NCBI RefSeq assembly: GCF_900589395.1
Contig: NZ_UUIS01000042.1
Location: 1 to 32,279 of the forward strand
DNA from: Pseudomonas viridiflava
GTDB taxonomy: Bacteria > Pseudomonadota > Gammaproteobacteria > Pseudomonadales > Pseudomonadaceae
Direction: 5' to 3'
DNA: 32,279 nt
Positions 24,753-32,279 of this stretch are shown piece after piece; position 1 is the stretch's first letter; each line of letters starts with the position of its first letter. The notes beneath the pieces are model-generated. The model was not told where the DNA came from. It saw only the letters and a list, made by a program, of their open reading frames with translations, and made no database searches. A program made the position numbers and the translations under genes.

Positions 24753-25739
24753 TTATCCGTTTTCAGCACAGCTGCTGCGGCGCAGGGTCTGCGAAGGCAA
24801 CTCGCCGAACAGTTGGCGGTATTCACCGGAAAAGCGGCTCAAGTGCCAGAAGCCCCAGCGCGCCGCGACCGCCTGCACCGAGGCGCCGGGGCGACCCGCC
24901 AGCAGTTCGCGGCGCACCGCATTGAGGCGCACCGCACGCAGATAGGCCACCGGGTTGATGCCCAGCGCGTCCTGAAAGCAATACTGCAACTTGCGCCGGC
25001 TGGCGCCGATGCTGTTGCACAGGTCGAGCATCGAGAAGGGCTGATCCAGGTGGCTGAGCGCGTACTCCCGGGCGCGGTCGACCATGCGCTTGCGCGCCGT
25101 GGCGTTCAGGGTTTCCGGATCGTGGGCGACCTGTTCGAGCAGCTGCAGCATGATGGCATCACGCAACGCATGGCGAATCGATTCGTGCTTGAGCGGTGAG
25201 TGCGCCGCCTCGAACCCCATCAGGTCATCGAGCAACCGGCGCAGCTCAATGTGTAACCCGTTCTCTTGCAGGCGGTAACAGGTGGGAAGCGCGGTAATCC
25301 GAAACTCGCTGTGCTGACGCTGCAACATGCTCTCCAGCGCCTGGCGATCGACGGCCATGCACAGCAGGTCGATGGGCCCTGGGGTGCGGATCTGTGGCAG
25401 GTCCTCGGCAGGGGCAACCAGCAGGCTGGGGGTGCGAATGATGTGCCCGGCACAGTACACCTCGTCGTGCGATGCCAGGGGCAGGCTGAAAGCCACCGCC
25501 CCTTTCCAGGCCTGGCCACTCTTGATCATGGCCTGATTGGAGCGGTCTCGGACCAGTTGCATCCAGCCACAGCGCAACTCGGTCAGCTCGCCATCGAAGC
25601 GTCCGGGGGTGAGCTGGTCGTAGCGCAACTGCCAGTTGGACAGGTTATGGGCATGTTCATCGATGTCGGATGCCCGCCGGTGAAGAAGGTCACTGGAGGT
25701 AGATACAGGCTCAAGGCCTGTGCTGCTGAGGGTGTTCAT
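24753..25739 (-). CDS. AraC-family transcriptional activator (EutR-like)
   Basis: Product of 328 residues. The C-terminal double helix-turn-helix spans about residues 220-320 (DQPFSMLDLCNSIGASRRKLQYCFQDALGINPVAYLRAVRLNAVRRELL, then VQAVAARWGFWHLSRFSGEYRQLFGELPSQTLRR). The RRKLQYCFQDALG and WGFWHLSRF segments resemble EutR-type regulators. The N-terminal about 210 residues would sense the inducer. It lies 59 bases upstream of the barrel gene on the same strand and is the evident regulator of the barrel, MFS and amidase genes. GGGAG precedes the ATG. Confidence 0.9.
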   Translation of the reverse strand: MNTLSSTGLEPVSTSSDLLHRRASDIDEHAHNLSNWQLRYDQLTPGRFDGELTELRCGWMQLVRDRSNQAMIKSGQAWKGAVAFSLPLASHDEVYCAGHIIRTPSLLVAPAEDLPQIRTPGPIDLLCMAVDRQALESMLQRQHSEFRITALPTCYRLQENGLHIELRRLLDDLMGFEAAHSPLKHESIRHALRDAIMLQLLEQVAHDPETLNATARKRMVDRAREYALSHLDQPFSMLDLCNSIGASRRKLQYCFQDALGINPVAYLRAVRLNAVRRELLAGRPGASVQAVAARWGFWHLSRFSGEYRQLFGELPSQTLRRSSCAENG

Positions 25740-25854
25740 CGCCTGTCACTCCCGACGTAATCGAAAGGCTCAAGGCAAGTTTCGTTCCCTGCAGCAAGGC
25801 ACCAGATTATTTGTGCCGAAAACGGATAGAGGACCCGATCTGGATTCACCCCCG

Positions 25855-26007
25855 GTAGGAGCGCGCTCTGCCCGCGACCGGCTGCGTAGCAGTCGTAAAA
25901 TCTGCGAAACGCCACAATTTTACAGCTGTGAACACGTTAAAAATCTGCGAAACGCCACAATTTTACGACTGCTAACGCAGCCGGTCGCGGGCAGAGCGCG
26001 CTCCTAC
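25855..26007. repeat. REP composite C with nested direct repeats
   Basis: Outer arms are perfect for 33 bp (GTAGGAGCGCGCTCTGCCCG ... GGCTGCGT) and, after a one-base indel, continue 14 more. The interior holds AATCTGCGAAACGCCACAATT twice at a 43-base period, separated by CAGCTGTGAACACGTTAA. Both halves are of the same type, unlike composites A and B. It lies in a divergent promoter region rather than at a 3' end. Confidence 0.92.
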
Positions 26008-26078
26008 CAGGCGTATGAGGGTAAGTGCGCAGGGATTTTTCAGAGGTCACAAGAGAAAGCACTTGCACGTCCGATCTT

Positions 26079-26090
26079 ATGGTATACCAT
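26079..26090. promoter_or_regulatory. FadR-type operator palindrome ATGGTATACCAT
   Basis: The core TGGTATACCA fits the T-n-G-T-n-n-A-C-n-A consensus of the FadR subfamily of GntR regulators. It lies 37 bases before the DUF1185 start. A GntR/FCD regulator of that subfamily is encoded at 29791, making it the likely binder. Confidence 0.6.
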
Positions 26091-26127
26091 CATACGAAAT
26101 ACAACAGCCCACCTTCCGGGAGTCCCT

Positions 26128-26721
26128 ATGAGCTTTGAAATTCGCAAGATCGTCACCTACACCGAAGAAACTCTGATCGAAGGCGGCAAGGCCACCGACA
26201 CGCCGGTGACCATGGTCGGCCTGGCAGCCGTGATCAAGAACCCATGGGCAGGCCGCGGTTTCGTTGAAGACCTCAAGCCGGAAATCCGTGCCTGGTGTTC
26301 GGACCTCGGTGCCTTGATGGTCGAGCGCCTGACCGCCGCCATCGGTGGCGCCGACAAGATCCAAGCCTATGGCAAGGCCGCTGTGGTCGGCGCCGATGGC
26401 GAGATCGAGCACGCCTCGGCGGTGATCCACACCCTGCGCTTTGGTAACCACTACCGTGAAGCGGTCAAGGCCAAGAGCTACCTGAGCTTCACCAACAAGC
26501 GCGGCGGCCCGGGCACCTCGATCCAGATCCCGATGATGAACAAGGACGACGAAGGCCTGCGCTCGCACTACATCACCCTGGAAATGCAGATCGAAGACGC
26601 ACCGCGTGCCGACGAAATCGTCGTGGTCCTGGGAGCTGCCAACGGGGGTCGCCTGCACCCGCGCATTGGCAACCGCTACATCGACCTGGAAGAACTTGCA
26701 GCTGAAAAAGCCGGTCAGTGA
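26128..26721 (+). CDS. DUF1185 'amino acid synthesis' family protein
   Basis: Product of 197 residues starting MSFEIRKIVTYTEETLIEGG, with GGGAG just upstream. The VTMVGLAAVIKNPWAGRGFV and GGPGTSIQIPMMNKDDEGLRSHY segments are typical of DUF1185 (Pfam AA_synth). The 'amino acid synthesis' name has weak experimental basis, and these genes mostly occur in catabolic clusters next to flavin-dependent oxygenases and hydrolases. It is the first gene of the operon after the FadR-type palindrome. The enzymatic role is unknown. Confidence 0.85.
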   Translation: MSFEIRKIVTYTEETLIEGGKATDTPVTMVGLAAVIKNPWAGRGFVEDLKPEIRAWCSDLGALMVERLTAAIGGADKIQAYGKAAVVGADGEIEHASAVIHTLRFGNHYREAVKAKSYLSFTNKRGGPGTSIQIPMMNKDDEGLRSHYITLEMQIEDAPRADEIVVVLGAANGGRLHPRIGNRYIDLEELAAEKAGQ

Positions 26722-26776
26722 TCCACGCCCGCGCCCATACAAGAACGCCCATAAAAAGACTGTGCAGGAGCAATCC

Positions 26777-27610
26777 ATGATTCAGCTCACCGCTGAACGC
26801 ACCCCGGCCGGCACCAGTTACCTGGAAACCGGCCATGGCCATCCTGTGGTGTTGATTCACGGGGTGGGACTGAACAAAGAGATGTGGGGCGGCCAGATCG
26901 TCGGTCTGGCGCCGCACTACCGGGTCATTGCCTATGACATGCTCGGCCATGGCGCCAGCCCGCGCCCGGACCCGGACGCCGGTCTGCCAGGCTATGCAGC
27001 TCAGTTGCTGGAGCTGCTCGATCACCTGGGCGTGCCGCACGCCACGGTGATCGGTTTTTCCATGGGCGGTTTGGTGGCGCGCGCCTTTGCGCTGCATTAT
27101 CCGCAGCGCCTGGCCGGGCTGGTCATCCTCAACAGCGTGTTCAATCGCACCGCCGAACAGCGCGCCGGGGTGGTCGCACGCACCAGCCAGGCCGCCGAAC
27201 ACGGCCCGGATGCCAACGCCGGTGCCGCGCTGTCGCGCTGGTTCAGCCGTGAATACCAGGCGGCCAACCCGGCGCAGATCGAAGCGCTGCGCCAACACCT
27301 GGCCAGCAATGATCCGCAAGGTTACCTGACCACCTACAAACTGTTTGCCACACAAGACATGTACCGTGCCGAGGACCTGGGCAGCATCGATGCCCCGACC
27401 CTGGTCGCCACCGGCGAACTGGACCCCGGCTCGACGCCTGACATGGCCCGTCAACTGGCCATGCGCATCAAGGGCGCCGAAGTGGCGATCCTGCCCGAGC
27501 AACGGCATATGATGCCGGTCGAGTCGCCGCGCCTGGTCAATCAGGTGCTGCTGGACTTTCTCGACAAGTCCGCCGTTTTACACAACCCGATCAAAGGGGA
27601 CGTTGCATGA
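26777..27610 (+). CDS. Alpha/beta hydrolase (RutD/MhpC-like)
   Basis: Product of 277 residues. The oxyanion motif is IHGVGLNKEMW near residue 28, and the nucleophile is Ser95 in GFSMGG. The acid is Asp near 217 (GELDPGSTP) and the base a His near 242 (EQRHMMPVESP). The start at 26777 is fixed by AGGAG 6 bases upstream, removing an unrelated leader in the open frame. It probably hydrolyses an ester, amide or ring-opened intermediate. It overlaps the aldehyde dehydrogenase start by ATGA, so the two are coupled. It resembles RutD in size and position beside a flavin reductase, but orthology is not claimed. Confidence 0.9.
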   Translation: MIQLTAERTPAGTSYLETGHGHPVVLIHGVGLNKEMWGGQIVGLAPHYRVIAYDMLGHGASPRPDPDAGLPGYAAQLLELLDHLGVPHATVIGFSMGGLVARAFALHYPQRLAGLVILNSVFNRTAEQRAGVVARTSQAAEHGPDANAGAALSRWFSREYQAANPAQIEALRQHLASNDPQGYLTTYKLFATQDMYRAEDLGSIDAPTLVATGELDPGSTPDMARQLAMRIKGAEVAILPEQRHMMPVESPRLVNQVLLDFLDKSAVLHNPIKGDVA

Positions 27611-29088
27611 GCCTCACTCGTTTTCAGATGTGCATCGACGGCCAATGGGTCGATGCCCTTTCCGGCAAGACCTTCGACAGCCTCAACCCGGCACTGGCCG
27701 AGCCTTGGGCACAACTGCCCGATGCCGATGAAGCTGATGTCGAGCGGGCGGTCCAGTCCGCGCAAAAAGCTTTTGAAAGCCCGGCCTGGCGCGGCCTGAC
27801 CGCCACCGCGCGGGGCAAGCTGCTGCGTCGCCTGGGCGACCTGATTGCTGAAAACAAGGAACACCTGGCCCAGCTTGAAAGCCGCGACAATGGCAAGCTG
27901 ATCCGCGAGACCCGCGGCCAGGTCGGCTATTTGCCAGAGTTCTTTCATTACACCGCAGGCCTGGCCGACAAGATCGAAGGCGGCACCCTGCCGCTGGACA
28001 AGCCCGACCTGTTTGCCTACACCGTGCACGAACCGATGGGCGTAGTGGCCGGGATCATTCCCTGGAACAGCCCGCTGTACCTGACCGCGATCAAGCTGGC
28101 CCCGGCCCTGGCGGCCGGTAACACCATCGTGCTCAAGCCGTCCGAACACGCCTCGGCGACCATTCTGGAGCTGGCACGCCTGGCCCTGGAAGCGGGCTTT
28201 CCGGCCGGCGTGGTCAACGTGGTCACCGGCTACGGTCCGACCACCGGTGCCGCCCTCACCCGCCATCCGTTGATCCGCAAGATCGCCTTCACCGGTGGTG
28301 CGGCCACGGCTCGCCACGTGGTGCGCAGCAGCGCCGAGAACTTCGCCAAGCTGTCGCTGGAGCTGGGCGGCAAGTCACCGAACATCATCTTTGCCGATGC
28401 CGACCTGGACAGCGCCGTCAATGGCGTGGTCGCCGGCATCTATGCCGCCTCCGGCCAGAGCTGCGTGGCCGGTTCCCGCCTGCTGGTGCAGGACGAAATC
28501 TTCGATGAGTTCGTCGAGCGCCTGGTCGAGCGGGCCAAACGCATCCGCATCGGCAGCCCGCAGGCTGAAGACACCGAGATGGGTCCGATGGCCACTGCCC
28601 AGCAACTGGCGGTCGTCGAAGGCCTGGTGGCCGACGCGCTGGCCGAAGGGGCGCGCCTGCGCCTGGGTGGCAAGCGCCCGCAAACCGCCGAAGCCGGCTG
28701 GTTCTACGAGCCGACCCTGTTCGAGTGCGACAGCAACTCGATGAAGATCATGCAGGAAGAAGTCTTCGGCCCCGTGGCCTCGGTCATCCGCTTCAAGGAC
28801 GAGGCCGAGGCGCTGGCGATCGCCAACGACTCACAGTTCGGCCTGGCAGCCGGAATCTGGACCCGTGACCTTGGCCGTGCACACCGGCTCGCTCGCGACG
28901 TGCGTTCCGGTATCATCTGGGTCAACACCTACCGCGCGGTGTCAGCCATGGCACCGATCGGTGGCTTCAAGAACAGTGGCTACGGCCGCGAGAGCGGCAT
29001 CGATTCGGTGCTGGCCTATACCGAGCTGAAAACGGTGTGGATCAACCTCTCGCAAGCCCCGATGCCCGACCCTTTCGTGATGCGTTAA
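27607..29088 (+). CDS. NAD(P)-dependent aldehyde dehydrogenase
   Basis: Product of 493 residues, full-length ALDH superfamily. Catalytic residues are all present: Asn154 (IPWNSPLYL), Lys177 (LKPSE), Glu252 (LELGGKSPN) and Cys286 (GQSCVAGSR). It oxidises an aldehyde to the acid; the closest subgroups in appearance are the betaine-aldehyde/aminobutyraldehyde or muconic-semialdehyde types, and the substrate cannot be fixed. AGGGGA precedes the ATG at 6 bases. It is the third gene of the operon and would act on an aldehyde released upstream by the hydrolase. Confidence 0.93.
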   Translation: MSLTRFQMCIDGQWVDALSGKTFDSLNPALAEPWAQLPDADEADVERAVQSAQKAFESPAWRGLTATARGKLLRRLGDLIAENKEHLAQLESRDNGKLIRETRGQVGYLPEFFHYTAGLADKIEGGTLPLDKPDLFAYTVHEPMGVVAGIIPWNSPLYLTAIKLAPALAAGNTIVLKPSEHASATILELARLALEAGFPAGVVNVVTGYGPTTGAALTRHPLIRKIAFTGGAATARHVVRSSAENFAKLSLELGGKSPNIIFADADLDSAVNGVVAGIYAASGQSCVAGSRLLVQDEIFDEFVERLVERAKRIRIGSPQAEDTEMGPMATAQQLAVVEGLVADALAEGARLRLGGKRPQTAEAGWFYEPTLFECDSNSMKIMQEEVFGPVASVIRFKDEAEALAIANDSQFGLAAGIWTRDLGRAHRLARDVRSGIIWVNTYRAVSAMAPIGGFKNSGYGRESGIDSVLAYTELKTVWINLSQAPMPDPFVMR

Positions 29089-29102
29089 CCGAGATTGCAG
29101 CA

Positions 29103-29588
29103 ATGATCGAACCCGGTATCTACAAAGAAGTCATGGGCTCCTTTCCCTCGGGCGTGACCATCGTCACGACCCTGGACCCGGAAGGCAACCTGGTCGGTAT
29201 TACCGCCAGCGCCTTCAGTGCCCTGTCCATTGATCCGGCGTTGGTGCTGTTCTGCCCCAACTACGCATCGGACACCTACCCGATCCTGCGCGACAGCAAG
29301 CGCTTTGCCATTCACCTGCTGTCGGCCGAGCAGACCGCCGAAGCCTACGCCTTTGCCGGCAAGGGCAAGGATAAGGCCAAGGGTATCGAGTTCACCCTGA
29401 GCGAGCTGGGCAACCCGCTGCTGGCCAAGGCCACAGCGATCATCGAGTGCGAGTTGTGGCGCGAATACGACGGCGGCGACCATGCCATCATCGTCGGCGC
29501 CGTGAAGAACCTGATCCTGCCGGAAACACCCGCCACCCCGATGATCTACCATCGCGGCAAGCTGGGTGCCCTGCCGGCGATGACGTAA
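29103..29588 (+). CDS. Flavin reductase (RutF/HpaC-like)
   Basis: Product of 161 residues with the FMN-binding split-barrel fold of the flavin-reductase-like family. YKEVMGSFPSGVTIVTTLDPEGNLVGITASAFSALSIDPALVLFC is the diagnostic first half, and HAIIVGAVKNL the typical later block. Such reductases supply FMNH2 or FADH2 to a partner monooxygenase. None is encoded in this window. The start at 29103 is chosen at the family's normal N-terminus; its ribosome-binding site is weak, so it may depend on coupling with the ALDH gene 14 bases upstream. Confidence 0.9.
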   Translation: MIEPGIYKEVMGSFPSGVTIVTTLDPEGNLVGITASAFSALSIDPALVLFCPNYASDTYPILRDSKRFAIHLLSAEQTAEAYAFAGKGKDKAKGIEFTLSELGNPLLAKATAIIECELWREYDGGDHAIIVGAVKNLILPETPATPMIYHRGKLGALPAMT

Positions 29589-29663
29589 GGACCGGCCGGG
29601 ACAGGCGCCCCGACGTGAGGGTGTTTGTTGGTTCGGGGCAAGTGCGTGATAAACTCGGCAACG

Positions 29664-29694
29664 GCCCGGGCGCCCCAAGGGTGCCCGGGCTTTT
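29664..29694 (+). terminator. Rho-independent terminator after the flavin reductase
   Basis: A 12-bp GC stem (GCCCGGGCGCCC with one G-T pair, loop CAA) is followed by TTTT. It lies about 75 bases past the flavin reductase stop and closes the DUF1185 operon before the GntR gene. Confidence 0.85.
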
Positions 29695-29790
29695 GCATAA
29701 GCCCAGTCCACCCCTGTCTGCCTGCGCAGTGAGCGTTCGAGCCACGAACCGCCCCCTGGCCTGCAGTCAACCCCACTCCGAGCCGAACCC

Positions 29791-31108
<1,318 letters not shown>

Positions 31109-31149
31109 CCGGTGCAAGACAACACGCGGCATCGACCAAGGACCCGGAC

Positions 31150-31977
31150 ATGAGCAACGCCACCGCCCCTCGCCCCGCCACCCGGCCGTTCTTCTGGCGC
31201 GATGCCGAGCTGCCATTCATTGAGGCCCGTTCGGTCGAGGATGGCCGGCAGGTGTGCTATTCGCGCCACTCGCACACGGTGTTTTCCATCGGTGCGATCA
31301 CTTCCGGGTGCAGCACCTACCTGCTGGAAAAGTCCACGCAGACCATTCGCGAAGGCACCGTGGTGCTGATGAATCCCGGCCAGGTGCATGCCTGCAACCC
31401 CATCGATGACCAGCCCTGGTCGTACATCATGCTATACGTCGATCCCATGTGGCTGGCCACCCTGCAACACGAGCATGAAGGATCAGTGCCTTTCCAGCCG
31501 CTGGCAGCCTCGCACAGCCATGACCGGGCCCTGTTCGACGGCCTGCTCGAACTCTATGCCACGCTGATCGACGTCGATGCCAGCGTGCTGCACAAGCACT
31601 GCACGGCGGTGGCGTTCTTTGGCCTGATGCAGCGCCTGCTCGGTGGCGCGCAAGCACTGGACGACAAACCGGCACCGCGCATCGAGCGGGCGGCCGACTA
31701 CATCGATGCTCATTTCAGCCAGGCGATTCGCCTGGACGATATCTGCCAGGCCGTGCACCTGTCGCCGTCGTACCTGATCCGGGCCTTCGAACAGCGCTAC
31801 CACATGACGCCACACGCCTACCTGCTCAACCGGCGGATCCAGCAGGCACATCGGCAACTCAGGGAAGGCCGGCTGATCGCCGATGTCGCCTGCGACACCG
31901 GGTTTGCCGACCAGGCGCATTTACAGCGCGAGTTCAAGAAGCACCTGGCCGCGACCCCAGGGCAGTACCGCCTCTGA
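31150..31977 (+). CDS. AraC-family regulator with N-terminal cupin
   Basis: Product of 275 residues. A cupin-like ligand domain fills about 20-110 (SRHSHTVFSIGAITSGCSTYLL ... VVLMNPGQVHACNP). The double helix-turn-helix covers about 180-275 (SQAIRLDDICQAVHLSPSYLIRAFEQRYHMTPHAYLLNRRIQQAHRQL, then ADVACDTGFADQAHLQREFKKHLAATPGQYRL). This AraC type often sits next to a LysE-type exporter, which may lie beyond the window. It is 41 bases after the Nudix gene and may be independently transcribed. Confidence 0.9.
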   Translation: MSNATAPRPATRPFFWRDAELPFIEARSVEDGRQVCYSRHSHTVFSIGAITSGCSTYLLEKSTQTIREGTVVLMNPGQVHACNPIDDQPWSYIMLYVDPMWLATLQHEHEGSVPFQPLAASHSHDRALFDGLLELYATLIDVDASVLHKHCTAVAFFGLMQRLLGGAQALDDKPAPRIERAADYIDAHFSQAIRLDDICQAVHLSPSYLIRAFEQRYHMTPHAYLLNRRIQQAHRQLREGRLIADVACDTGFADQAHLQREFKKHLAATPGQYRL

Positions 31978-32004
31978 CCCACCCGCCAGTACACGCAACC
32001 TTGT

Positions 32005-32279
32005 GCCTGGCACCCAGACAGTGGGAGGCGGCTTGCCGGCGATGGCTATGGGACAGGCACAGCAAATGTACTGGTCTTGCTGGCCTCATCGCCGGCAAGC
32101 CGCCTCCCACCGGATTGATGTTGCCCAGGATTTCAGGCCTGGCACCAGATTGTGGGAGGCAGCTCTGCTGGCGATGGCGATGGAACAGGCGCAGCAGATG
32201 TACTGGTCTTGCTGGCCTCATCGCCGGCAAGCCGCCTCCCACCGGATTGATGTTGCCCAGGATCTCGGGCCTGACACCG
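32005..32279. repeat. Tandem array of 132-bp REP-containing units
   Basis: A unit beginning GCCTGGCACC recurs at 32005, 32137 and 32269 (the last cut by the window end), an exact 132-base period. Copy 1 contains a perfect 24-bp inverted repeat (32021-32044 with 32087-32110, GTGGGAGGCGGCTTGCCGGC...). In copy 2 the left arm has diverged while the right arm is unchanged. The linker ACCGGATTGATGTTGCCCAG is identical in both. These are REP palindromes of the fluorescent-pseudomonad kind, tandemly amplified after the AraC gene. Confidence 0.93.

Larger units (their letters stand above)
25740..26127. other. Intergenic region with REP composite and operator
   Basis: Divergent region between the AraC gene (-) and the DUF1185 gene (+). 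It holds REP composite C (25855-26007) and then the promoter region of the plus-strand operon, with a palindrome at 26079-26090. The open frame that runs through it from 25720 has no ribosome-binding site and no coding character. Confidence 0.75.

Overview
The window is a GC-rich, gene-dense stretch of a Pseudomonas chromosome. This rests on the gene families, a TonB with a long cytoplasmic N-terminus, and several REP-type palindromes of the kind scattered between genes in the P. putida/P. fluorescens lineage. The species cannot be fixed from the sequence alone. I see no rRNA, tRNA, CRISPR array, prophage or intact insertion sequence.

Layout. 0-3.0 kb (+): a DUF1275 membrane protein, a class I SAM-dependent methyltransferase and an isolated moaA. 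3.2-4.05 kb: a small hypothetical gene and about 0.5 kb without a convincing gene, holding a perfect 15-bp AT-rich inverted repeat. 4.05-8.4 kb (-): a LysR regulator followed by an ABM-domain membrane protein, a Tat-signalled YtcJ-like amidohydrolase and a YcaC-type hydrolase, probably one regulated hydrolytic pathway. 8.4-8.84 kb: non-coding, with a C11 tract and REP composite A. 8.84-10.56 kb (-): poxB. 10.8-13.2 kb: a small RcnB-like periplasmic protein (+) convergent with a tonB-exbB-exbD operon (-). 13.4-15.3 kb (-): a small DUF2188-like protein and a copper set (DUF2946, SCO1/SenC, PCuAC). 15.5-20.8 kb: a small hypothetical gene, then a TetR repressor divergent from an RND efflux pair (adaptor and pump) with a perfect 18-bp palindrome between them.

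21.06-25.74 kb (-): an AraC activator, SphA/MetA-type outer-membrane barrel, MFS transporter and amidase-signature enzyme, read as an uptake and hydrolysis cluster for an amide-containing or aromatic substrate. 26.1-31.1 kb (+): DUF1185 protein, alpha/beta hydrolase, aldehyde dehydrogenase and flavin reductase, a strong terminator, then a GntR/FCD regulator and a zinc-ribbon Nudix hydrolase. This resembles a flavin-dependent monooxygenase pathway whose monooxygenase is not in the window; a FadR-type operator palindrome sits in front of it. 31.15-31.98 kb (+): a second AraC regulator. The last 300 bp are a tandem array of 132-bp REP-containing units running off the end.

The most unusual items are the three REP composites that mix two half-types and enclose 43-bp direct repeats, the 132-bp tandem REP array, the GntR-controlled operon lacking its oxygenase, and the amidohydrolase with two plausible starts (exported versus cytoplasmic).
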